Shown here piece by piece: positions 39,267-49,700 of a stretch of DNA of 64,000 nucleotides. The notes under the pieces are model-generated. The model had not been told where the DNA came from, searched no databases, and saw only the letters and a list, made by a program, of their open reading frames with translations. The DNA is taken from NCBI GenBank assembly GCA_023634235.1, contig JAMKCF010000015.1:3511698-3575697 (forward strand), read 5' to 3'. The translations under genes were made by a program, and so were the position numbers. This DNA comes from Pisaster brevispinus (Eukaryota; Echinodermata; Asteroidea; Forcipulatida; Asteriidae). Positions within the stretch are counted from its first letter, which is position 1. Each line of letters begins with the position of its first letter.

Positions 39267-42200
39267 TCACTTTGGCGCAAATATCAGTTGTCTTGTGAGC
39301 ATGGACACAAAGCATGGGATCTGCTTCTTACCCAGCATGCGAGGGTCTAGACATCGCTCTACGGCTCGCTCAGCCACTAGCCGATTGACGATGGTCAGGA
39401 TGCTGGTGAATTCCATGGTGCTACCGTAGTGCTCCATTACCTGACTAAGAGCCTGGATGAACCAAGAGCCAAGTGCCGTGTCACGGTGAGAGTAAAAACC
39501 TGCGAATGAGAGTATTCAAAAGTTTACTCAAAGACAAAGGACAGGGCGGTAACCGTCAAGGACAAAAGAAATGAAATATTTAGCATCTAAAATTGAACAT
39601 CTTTTAAAATCGTTGCAGTACCCTCTGCTAAAATAAAGGATTTAAACTGCCTCTACTGTAGCTACTGGGCAAGCTTGGTGGTCTAGTGGTAAGACATCTG
39701 CTCTAGAATGGCAAAGGTCATGGGTTCTTTTCTACCAAATAAAGGTTTTAACCTGGGCCCAATTTTATAGAGCTGCTTAAGCACACAAATTTAATAAGCA
39801 CAACAAAATTATGCTTACCAGAATAAGGATACCAGCTAAAATACCATTATACATGTACACAATGTAATTGGTATCCTGCTTAGTTTTGCTTAGCAGAAAA
39901 TTTTTTAATCAATATTTGATGCTTAAGCAGCTTTATGAAATTGGGCACAGGTTGTAAAAACACTTTGCCACCGATATTTACCTTGCGTAACTGAGTAGCA
40001 GATGAGTATATCTGCCCCGGCTGGGACTGTTGGGCGTGGTCCGCCGTCCACTACCGTATAGCCACTGTCTGGTTCATCACTGTCCACAGAATCCGTCTCG
40101 ACACCAATTTCGTGTTTATCGCCTCGGCAGGCCTGATTAAGGGAGGGATGTTTTGAAAATACATTATTCTATGGCAATACATTTTCTGACATTGTGTTTT
40201 TTTCAGTTTCACTAATAACCTTCTCTTTATACATGTGCTTTTGTTCAATCAACCTGTTTTTCCCCAGTTCTGTTCAGACTATGTTAACTTACTAAATGTA
40301 TTGTTTTGTCTCAACAACTTTTCTTTCATGATTGTTTTCCTCTTTGACAAGTAGTTGTTCTAACTTTTGCTTTTTATTTTTCAGCGCTCCTGTTTTTCCC
40401 CCTCACCTTTTCTCTTCATTTTATTATGATTTTTTCCCCATTTGTATCATTTTCCTCCCCTGTGTAATAACCCACAGTTTGCTTCCCTTTACAGCTTCAT
40501 TGTCTGACATTGTGTGTTCACAAATAGCCTTTTTTTTTCAGTATACATTTGTTAGTATAGTATTGTATGATTTGGCTTTCTAACTAGTGATGAAAAGTCC
40601 CCCACCCCCTCTCCCCTTGAAGTAGTCAAATCGATCTTACCTGAACAAGAAAAATCTTTGGCTTTCCAACAAGCGAAGGACAGTTTTCACCCCTGAAGTA
40701 ATCAAAGAGATCATTTATGGGTAGGGTGCCATCGTATCCATAAATGATGCCGTCGTCGCCGTGCGTTAAGAACGCGCAGAGAAAACAATCTGAGTCTGAA
40801 TGGTCCATTTCCAAGGCAGCTAAAAACAAAACCGCACATATAAAACACGCATTCAATCCGGTTGACAAGTCAAAATGTCACATGAGTGATCGGTAAAAAA
40901 CCATTGAAAAAAAAGTATGAATTTGGTTCTTTCATTAATCACTTGTTTGCTCCATGTCCAAGCCTTGGAATTTGTATATTTTGTATATTCAAAGAGTTTT
41001 CTTCTAAAATCTTGTAGGTGTCATTCCACAAATAATCACTCTCTTCTTGCCAAAACTAAAAACTGGATTTTTTGGCCCAATGAAAATAAGAGCTTTGAAT
41101 CACTTAATTAGGGTTTATTGTGTATAGAATGCTTAAAGACATCACATCACATCGATATCAAGGCTGTTGTTTCACTTGCCTTCACTTTCAACGCCATTTC
41201 ACTATTTTTATCTTTCAGGTATTCAGTATTGTGACTAATGTTCCGTTTGTACACTCCAGTGAACAGTGTGAACACCCCACACATTGCAGAACACCAGTAC
41301 ACTTTGTATACAAGCCTCACTAACTTAAGGTCTAGAGAACAATCAATCAATCAATCAATCAAAGGTAATTTATAGAGCGCCAAAATCAACAGTTTGTTCT
41401 AAGGCGCTGAGGCACAGTTGAACGGTTAGTAAGCCTGCTGGAACAGGTGAGCTTTAAGGAGTGTCTTGAATGAGGCGAGTGAGCTGGCGTTCCTGATCTG
41501 TACAGGAAGCTTATTCCACATTTTCGGGCCACAAACAGAGAATGATCTCTCTGCAAAAGTAATAGCGAGTTCTTGGCACAACAAAAAGGGAACAAGAGCT
41601 AGACGAACGAAGATGTCTTTGTTGAGATCTCAATTTGAGCATGTCTGTGATATACCCAAAACCCACCTCTTTCAAACTGTCTCTTGATTTCTGCCACACG
41701 AAGGTCTTGGAACACCACGACTTCGAAGCCCAACCTCCCGAGGTACTTGCGGAGGTTCCGTGCGTCTAGCTCTGTGCCTGTCCGCCTGTTCATTCCTACT
41801 GAGAGAGAGAAGTTCTCGTGGTTGAAGACGATTGCGAGACCTCTCTTCCGATGGTCCATGCGATATTGAAGCTGAATGTCTTCAGGAAGAGACTCAATAA
41901 ACCTGATAAGAAAAAAAAAACGACAATTAGAAATTCAATTTAATTAATTAATTTGCTGAGATGTAGAACGAGGAGCCATTCCAACAGCTTTATTCCACGT
42001 ACTGCATCTCTTTGGAACTCCTTGCCTGGTGCAGGTTTCCCTCCATCCTACGATCTAGACTGTTTTAAGAGGAATATCAATTCCTACCTTAAGCTCCCCT
42101 GAGTTATTTTCCACTTTAATAATTTGTTCTTCTTGTGTAGCCCCTTACCAAGAGTGGCTTTTAGCTTTGGGGCAAACTTGCATTAAGAAAAAGAAAAAAA

Positions 42201-44945
42201 AAAAAAAAAAAGTTTCTTTGACATTATCCACCACACTTTTTTTTTATCACTTTATTGTTTGCAATTGTTCCCACAACACATTTAAATACATGTACATGTA
42301 CACTACCTTACCCCAAATCTCCAGCACATTCAAAAGAATCCATATCACTTATCGCTCATCAACTTTGTCAAAACAAGTTTTTAAAATGCTTGCTGTCCAG
42401 CACGCCACCACTTAAATACAAGTTGCACAAGTTTTTTTCCGTTGATGACCTAAACTTTTTTCAGTTTGACCAACAATTTCTTTGTCCATGGCTACCACCG
42501 AATTATTTCCCAATACGGACCGAAACCAGAAAGGGAAATTCCATTAATTACTTCCACTTGAAGGTACAGTGCTGTACTGGTAATGTCTGCAACGTGTAGA
42601 TTCCATAAATATCCCATTATACACAGTGCTTGACAAAAGGTGGGCGATCTTTTCTGCCTGTTGGTGTCCACACGGTGTGAAGAAATGACATCGCTACTTT
42701 TGCCCCTGGTCTTTGCCTTGGTGCCACTTCAATAGTTTCCTATAAGAGTTTAAGATTTTTTCTCAATGGAAGTGCCCTTTGTAATATGAAAGCGGCCTTG
42801 CCCTCTCTCAAAGATGAAAATCCAGCCCTGCAAATGGTAGAAATGTTCTTCTCACCAAGGGAGAGAGTTTTGTCAGTTAAACCTGAGATACACAATGAAG
42901 TTAGAACGCGACAGATGATTAGGTGTTGATGCAACATGTGCACGAACACCTCTTGTTATGTTCTTCTTCTTCTTCCGGAGAACTCTTCTCTACAGCATAA
43001 CTTAAGATTGAAACTGAATTGAACCTTGAAACTCATCAGACAATTGAACCTCAACAGAACTGATGACGTCATGATGACGTCATCAGGTGTCGAATTACAA
43101 GGTTTTTAAAGTTGAAAACTGACCATTTGCTATTCACTGTATCTTCGTAAATGTTTAAGCTATGATGCTCATTAGTGAGCATCTGATAGATCAAGATTGG
43201 GACAACATTTGAAAAGTTTACGCCAAAATGGTATGACCTTTACTTCCGGTCGTACCGAAAGGTCAAAGTCTGCCTTTGTGTTTTTTCGTAAAAACTTCAA
43301 TTTTTTGTCATAACTCAAGATTGAAATTGAGTTGAACATTGAAACTCATCAGACAATTGAACCTCATAATATCAAGACCACACAAACTTGATGATGTCAT
43401 GATGATGTCATCGGGTATTGAATTACAATAAATCAAAGTTTATTATTTTAAAAAGATCATAACTCATGAACCACATGTTGGATTTGGACAATCTACATAT
43501 CATCGGACAGGTCGATACAAGATCACCAAATGCTACAGAACGTGACCCCATTTGACCTTGACTACCGGTTCAAACCGGAAGTTGAAAAATTTCAAAAATT
43601 CTGATCTCAAAACTACGTAATAATTCAACAAAAATTTTGCATCACGTTATAGCTGAGTGCTCCTGCTCAAACTTTTGCACAGAGATGATAACATTTAAAC
43701 CTTTGCATCGGGTCGAAAATGGACGTCAAAGCGCATGTGTCTGTTGAACTATGTTGTATGACAACACTCTATAGTGTAGACTACACTTCAATACAATGTA
43801 TGTCAAACCTGTACCAGCCACGCACGTGTACAGTGCACGAGTAATTAAAGGGACACGTTGCCTTGGATCGAGCGAGTTGGTCTACATGTATACAAACGGT
43901 TACAAACGCTTTTATAGACAACTCGCCCGATCCAAGGCAACGTGTCCCTAAGGTTGACCTGTACGGTATTGAGTACTGAAATACATCTTGGCGTCGCTTG
44001 CCATTTCATTGTACATTGCACACCCAATTAATGATAGTCCGTGTAATATTGGAAAAATTCATAACTCCTGAACCACACATTGGATGTTTTTCAACTACAC
44101 GGCATTACAGAGGGCTCCTAGGACTTTCCTAGCGCTACACAGTATGACCTCATTTGACCTAACTTTTGGTTCAAACCGGAAGTTGAATATTTATATTGGA
44201 ACAAAGTCTTACTCCTGAACCACAAATTGGGTGGATAATTATAATTTGAATTGGTGATTACTTCTTTATTTCTTCGTCTCCTCACTCCTCTGTGATCAGT
44301 CTCGGACTGATCTCCTACATTCCACAAGTCATCATTTTTTAAAACTCTTTTCTTTATTATTATTTTCATTCCAGAAAAAGAAACATTATTTTCCTAGATA
44401 AATAGATGCACGCATTTTTACGCACGCACACGGCTCTAGTGTGATTCAATTTGTAATGGCAGTTTGTGATAATTAGATGGTATAATTCAATCAATGACTT
44501 CAACTATTTTTATTTTTTTTAAGTCTTGGTAAAAGTGTTTTATTTCATTCAAATGTAAATGAGTCAGTTCTTTTCAAATCCCTACATATCCTTTTTTTCT
44601 ACTGTTAATAAAAACTGCATTTTTTGTTTTTTGAAAACAAAAAATGTACGCATAAATTTTGTTATATATATTTTAAGTTGATTTTTAAAAAAGATCTTAC
44701 CCTGGAAAATGGAAAACAGACGATTGGTCAAATCTGGTCGAGTTCTTTCCTTGCGATATTACAGGCCTCCCTAACCGTGAAGAACTTAACGAATTCAGCG
44801 GTGCCTTGGCACTCTTTGCATCTGTGGCTGTGCTATCTCCAGTGGAATTTTCTGTAATCGCATCTTGTGCTGTTTCCTCTCCAGTGGGCTGGTTCTGTGG
44901 AATAATGCTTGTATCTGCAGAGGGTACTCCACTATTGTCAGACAT
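39267..44945 (-). CDS. Executioner caspase (caspase-3/6/7-like)
   Basis: There are five coding exons in phase: 44945-44701, 41902-41667, 40819-40641, 40132-39982 and 39499-39267 (TGA). The product is 347 residues. The N-terminal ~95 residues are Ser/Thr/Ala-rich with no CARD or DED, as in effector caspases. The large subunit carries [12 protein letters not shown], the [12 protein letters not shown] arginine motif, catalytic His180 in FLTHGDDG and Cys222 in QACRG. The intersubunit linker is acidic, with candidate self-cleavage aspartates (VETD, DSVD). The small subunit has YSHRD-x3-GSWFIQAL and ends [10 protein letters not shown]. In caspase-3 the corresponding loop is YSWRN, so the usual S2-pocket Trp is His here while the S1/P1-binding Arg is kept. 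It cleaves after aspartate during apoptosis. Introns hold LINE tails and a MITE. The protein is not a toxin or viral product. Confidence 0.9.
39664..39735 (+). repeat. tRNA-like repeat fragment
   Basis: GGTGGTCTAGTGGTAAGACA is an A-box-like run, followed by TCTGCTCTAGAATGGCAAAGG and CATGGGTTC. It matches the reverse strand of 22540-22600, so it is a third tRNA-derived repeat family. It lies in caspase intron 4, just before a MITE. Confidence 0.5.
39755..39948. mobile_element. GGGCCCAATTT-type MITE in caspase intron 4
   Basis: The left end GGGCCCAATTTTATAGAGCT is inverted at the right end as GCTTTATGAAATTGGGCAC. GCTTAAGCAC and TGCTTAAGCAG blocks are inverted internally. It is the same family as 17260-17497. 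Confidence 0.75.
41341..41660 (-). mobile_element. LINE 3' fragment abutting caspase exon 2
   Basis: The minus-strand reading contains [17 protein letters not shown], then VPRTRY and, in another frame, [18 protein letters not shown] and [14 protein letters not shown], which are standard non-LTR RT C-terminal motifs. A short 3' UTR ends in a (TTGA)n-type tail at 41341-41360. The 5'-truncated fragment begins about a dozen bases inside the intron, next to the exon 2 splice donor (41666). Confidence 0.75.
41955..42205 (+). mobile_element. LINE 3' fragment with poly-A tail in caspase intron 1
   Basis: The plus-strand reading has [17 protein letters not shown], then [14 protein letters not shown] and a stop, which is a non-LTR RT C-terminus of a different lineage from the neighbouring copy. 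A 3' UTR and an A-rich tail (42184-42210) follow. Confidence 0.7.
42960..44240. repeat. Diverged repeat block in caspase intron 1
   Basis: A unit containing CATAACTCAAGATTGAAATTGA, CTCATCAGACAATTGAACCTCA and GATGACGTCATGATGACGTCATC appears at about 42998-43100 and again at 43310-43435. A second motif, CATTTGACC followed by GGTTCAAACCGGAAGTTGAA, appears near 43545 and 44148, with a relative at 43245. These look like successive degenerate copies of one long repeat. Confidence 0.6.
43849..43949. mobile_element. Palindromic MITE beginning AGGGACACGTTGCC
   Basis: Left arm AGGGACACGTTGCCTTGGAT is inverted at the right arm as ATCCAAGGCAACGTGTCCCT. TTAA precedes the left end. It is about 100 bp and non-coding. 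Confidence 0.7.
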
Positions 44946-45093
44946 GTTTACAGACGAATGTGTGAATCGACTTGTAGATGAATATAATGTATACCTCGTA
45001 TCTTATAAACTGGAATATAAAAGAAATAAAAGTTGAAAATCAGATCTCGAATCTCGATTGAAGACAAAGTCAGGCATAAGAGTCAATGCTCAT

Positions 45094-45804
45094 GTTCCGT
45101 CCCAACTTGACAATCGTCCCAACTATAGCTGGGACTGGTCCCAACTTCAGTGTTAAAGTTGGGACGTCCCAACTATAGTTGGGATCGCCCATAGGACATA
45201 TTGGGAACGATATTTTCAGCACAAGAGAAGTAGATCGAAGAGAATGATTTATTTCTATCTGAAGAAAGTTCAGCAGGCAGACATAACAAAATCTGAAATT
45301 GCTCATCCCACAGTGAACATAATAATAGTAAGTATCATCATATGAAGTTTTAAAGACCACTTTCCCTTGAGAATATTTGAGATTAAATACAATTTTGTTT
45401 TCCCAAGAGAAGGGAAACTAAATGCGTAGGCCTACTGAGACCTGAGACCATGGAGGTAGAATTAGAAAAGAAAGTGTCACCCGGCGACACCATGAGCATG
45501 AGGCCGCTGTCCGCTGTCGGAACCCTCTAAAAACACTATTTACACTGAGTTAGCGGTCCATTGTGAGGGATATACTGTCATTCCAAACCAGTTTTGACAT
45601 GAGTTTGTACAGAGCCGAGACCCGGGTTTGAAATAAAGAATCTTGTTAATTATTAATTAACGCCGATCGCATCAGGACCCATGATCGATCACGGTGTCCT
45701 GTTGAAGTCTATGGGCGATTCCAACTATAGTTGGGATGTCCCAACTTTAACACTCAAATTGGGACAAGTTCCAACTATAGTTGGGACAATTGTAAAGTTG
45801 GGAC
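45094..45804. mobile_element. Palindrome-cluster element, copy 2
   Basis: It begins GTTCCGTCCCAACTTGAC and ends in AAAGTTGGGAC. Copies of the GTCCCAACTATAGTTGGGAC palindrome lie at about 45117, 45167, 45721 and 45770. The core (ACCATGAGCATGAGG, AACCCTCTAAAAACACTATT, ACGCCGATCGCATCAG) matches 37687-38230, but this copy is longer. It lies in the divergent spacer between the caspase and GRHPR-1 start codons. Confidence 0.75.
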
Positions 45805-46571
45805 TAATAAAATGAGTCATGAAATTGAAAAGGGAAAGTCCCTTCCATGAAATCACCGGTTAATCAACCAACTTATGTCTACATTTATTTTAAAATCTTA
45901 TAAGATTTTGATCAATTGTAAAAACAAAAATGAATCAACACTCAATAGTGTAATGTTAATGTTAGGGCCTGGGCCCTGTACACACAAATGCAACAACAGA
46001 ATGGATATGCGGGGATCCGGATCGGATATGCAATTGCAGTGAACAATTACAATGTCAGCAGGATGTGGCCAGGAACGACACTGGCTCAAATTTCAAAACA
46101 AAAGACAGACCGACACTTGGCAATGCTTGGAACAAATCTACACCTATCCTCCCAGACTTTTAACGATTTTAAACATTTCAAAAGTACAGTACAATTCATT
46201 TACCTGGAGTTGATTATTTCCAGATGTCTTGTCCGACTTTCACTCGTAGTCGTACCGTCCCTCTGTCTGTGAAAAAAACAGCGACTTTATTTCACAACAA
46301 ATCGATCGGCGCCGCCGGCGGGGGGAACGATGCGTCAAACCAAAGTAAGAACTATTGTAGTTTGGGGTGTCAGCAAAATAAAACTAATAAACATGTATGG
46401 CCTTTTTAGGATTGAAGCAAAATAGTTCATCAGTAAAAGTTATTTTAGTAAATTTATCCTCCCTTTTTTCTTCTTAATTGTTTCGTAGTGTATTTAGGGC
46501 AACTTATGTTCACACATTACGTAGAATTCTTTGAAGGCTCGACCCATTTCATAATGGTCTCGTCGTCGTAC

Positions 46572-46596
46572 TGACGTCATCATACAAGATGGCTGC
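46572..46596 (+). promoter_or_regulatory. CRE plus YY1-like element upstream of GRHPR-1
   Basis: TGACGTCAT (46572-46580) is followed by CAAGATGGCTGCG (46585-46597), which matches the YY1 consensus common at TATA-less animal start sites. They lie about 200 bp before the GRHPR-1 start codon. Function is inferred from sequence and position only. Confidence 0.45.
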
Positions 46597-46796
46597 GCCC
46601 ATCAGATAAACGAGATACTTTATTCACCATCCATATATCCACACTAAACTTAAACTAGCAAACTTCAAATCACTTATCAGTCGAAACGGGGACATCGGAG
46701 CGGATGTGGCCGTCGCTTTGTTTACGAACTGTCCGTAAGATCAATTTAGTTAATACAGTCAACTCCCTGCGAGGACTACAATTTGTAAGAACAACA

Positions 46797-49700
46797 ATGA
46801 GTGACAAACCACGGTGGAAAATATTTGTTACTCGTCCCATTTCGGCACAGGCGGTTGATCTGTTGAAAGAAAAGTAAGTGAGATAAATTGGTGGCTCCGT
46901 GCGGAAAATTTACCGAAACTTTCTCAACTTTATGTTCAATGAATATGAATGGGATTGATGAGTACAACTTTTCCTATCCATCCAAACTTTGTTCTGCTGA
47001 GTTGGGACAATCATCCAGTAAGGTAAGGGCATGGTCATGGTCAGTATGCGGTGTGTGGGCGGGGCTGATCAGCAATGGGATATTAATTATTTTTTATCAC
47101 TTAATTTGAAAAGTTGTTACTTTTTATAAAGACTCTGTCAGAGTATAGAGATAGGACCAGCGAACCGGCTACTCAGTTACTATGACTATGAGTGACTGGG
47201 AAGGTTTGTTCTGCTATCTCCGTGGAGACAATAGCGGATCGAATGTCATACTCATAGTTCTACTCAGTTACAATTCCTGCGAGCAGTGGCACTCGTAATC
47301 CACGTTAAAAACTTAACAACAGTATCCATCACTGTGGCAGTGGTTGGGGAGGCATATACTAATTACTTCCTCTTCACATGAAAAAAATAATAAATGAATA
47401 AAGTATGTGAAATGGTTAATGACACTAGAGCCCTATACTTGTTAGTATGAATATTCGAATATTGGGTCCTCCCTGTGCAGGCGCAGTGTGCATGCATAAG
47501 AATTCCAGTCCACTGTAGGCTTAGGAAACTAATGAAATATTCAATCTTTACCTACATTTCTTGACAAATCTCATTATATAGGCTAAAATATATTTTTAAG
47601 GAAAACTGAAGAAGATCGCCACTTGGTTTGGGATATTTTTAGTTTAAAATTCTCATTATGTCTGAGTTCTGGAATCTGCCAAACACAAGCGAAAAGTGGG
47701 GCAGCCACGGCCAGCCAGCCAGCGCACCTTGTGCAAGGATCCTCCCCCACTCCTCCATTCACTGTATCAGAAATCCAACACCATAAAGTAACGCCCAAAC
47801 TGAACTGTTGTGTTGGACCTTGAATGGTGGCATGCCGGTTAAGCCAGATCATGAAGCAATAAGCTGGCCTGAATCTATTAATTAAAGTCACCTGTGGATT
47901 TTTCCTCCCACATGATTCTACATTTTCTTAGCATACAATGAGATAATTGCTTCTAAGTGTGTACAATTTTTAGGTGTGACATAGAGCTATGGGATCATGA
48001 CAGCCCGGTACCAAAAGATGATCTTCTGAAAGGAGTAGCTGGAAAGGATGGACTCTATTGCCTGCTCACTGATAAGATCAATAAGGAAGTACTAGATGCA
48101 GCAGGTAAGTGAATGCAAGATTCACGGATTAACCAAGATCATCACCCTGTGTATTATTTATTTATGTTAGAGTTATGAAAGGGCTGTGTTATCATGACAA
48201 TACAAAGGCAAAGTAGCCTATACCTTTGGCTTGTGGAACCGTTCGATTGTTTTAATCCTATTTCAATGTAGATGTATACAATAAAACTAACCTGTAAAAA
48301 CTTCATTTCAAAAGGTGGTCGCGTTTTTGAGATATCGCTAAAAATGCAGAGCAGATATGTCCACGCAGGAAGAATGATCCATAATAGGAATACGCAATCT
48401 GAGAAACGTTTCATACAGTAGCGTTTCTCAGATTAAAATTTGGGGTGTAAAAACACATCTTTTTACATAACCACATTACTTCAAAGTGAAATGTTTCTCA
48501 AAATGCTTTATACTATCGAAAGCTGATGTAGGCTTCTAATCAATAAGTTTTTATTGCCATTGATTTTAAAATTGTTTACCAAACGTATATACCTTCACTA
48601 CCAGTAAATACTCTTAAATTATGGAATGCCAAGTTTGCTGTGGTTTAATCTAAAGCTTTTAGTGGATTGTGACAATGTTTCAATGTTTTACTAATTTCAG
48701 GTCCAAACTTGAAAGTGGTCAGCACAATGTCTGTTGGGTTTGATCACATTGAACTGCAACAGCTAAAAGAGAGGTAAAAATCATGTCTGAAATATGTAAA
48801 AAATATAAACGAATGGAACTAGAAATTTAGCCATACAGTCTTATTTTTAAAAAGAACGAACAAAAACAATAGGTGCTTGGGCTTTGAGCACCTAAAAATT
48901 GCTGTATTTCAACCTCCACTTTTTCAAGGTCGCTTGCGATTCAAGATCTCTTTGATAAAAGTTTGACTGTAATTTTCCCTCGTTAAACAGATCCTGTTGA
49001 GCAACTGGTAGTAAATGAAATATTATTGACTTTTCTAACAAACAAAGGTAAGAATATTGACGAAGTGGAGGTTGGATATGGCAAGTTTAAGCTGTATGGC
49101 AAATTTCAGCATTCCCAATAATTGGTCTGGTTATTTTGTCACACACTTGAGCTGTGTACTCTTTTTGCCTGCAGAAAGTCCAGGCTTTAGTGGCTCTTTT
49201 TTAAAGATGTGATGTCACACGCATTCTATTGTTTACATCCCCGTTGAGACATCTTTTTTGTTCTTCCCTTAGTCCCTGTATTTGACATCCTCCCATATAC
49301 TTCGTACATGGGCTTTAGAATTCCCCTATGAAGACCTTTTGTTTTCCCTTTTCTTTTTTTTTCCTCGGCCTCCATAAGGCAGCAAATTATTAACACAATG
49401 TCACACATTATTGATAAGCTTTGTCCACAGCTGACATAGAGGGCGTGCACCACAGCTGACATAGAGGGCGTGCACCACAGCTGACATAGAGGGCGTGCAC
49501 CACAGCTGACATAGAGGGCGTGCACGAGCAGACACAATGAAAAATTTTGCTCAGCATTGTAATCTATTTCCATTAACGATGCTCGATATGTGGCATGGTG
49601 TTTCCACCCCTCCTATTGTGTCTTCGTTATGTTCGGGGAATCTCAAGATTTTTGTGATTTTGGGGGATTTTTGGGGGTACTTCTATACGAGAGAAAAAAA

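Noticed and set aside
40332..40583. Hydrophobic plus-strand frame in caspase intron 3
   Set aside because: It is composed of T-rich intron sequence opposite to the gene, and no family was recognised.
49226..49573. Minus-strand frame with repeated [18 protein letters not shown] text
   Set aside because: The repeats simply translate the 25-bp tandem array in a GRHPR-1 intron.
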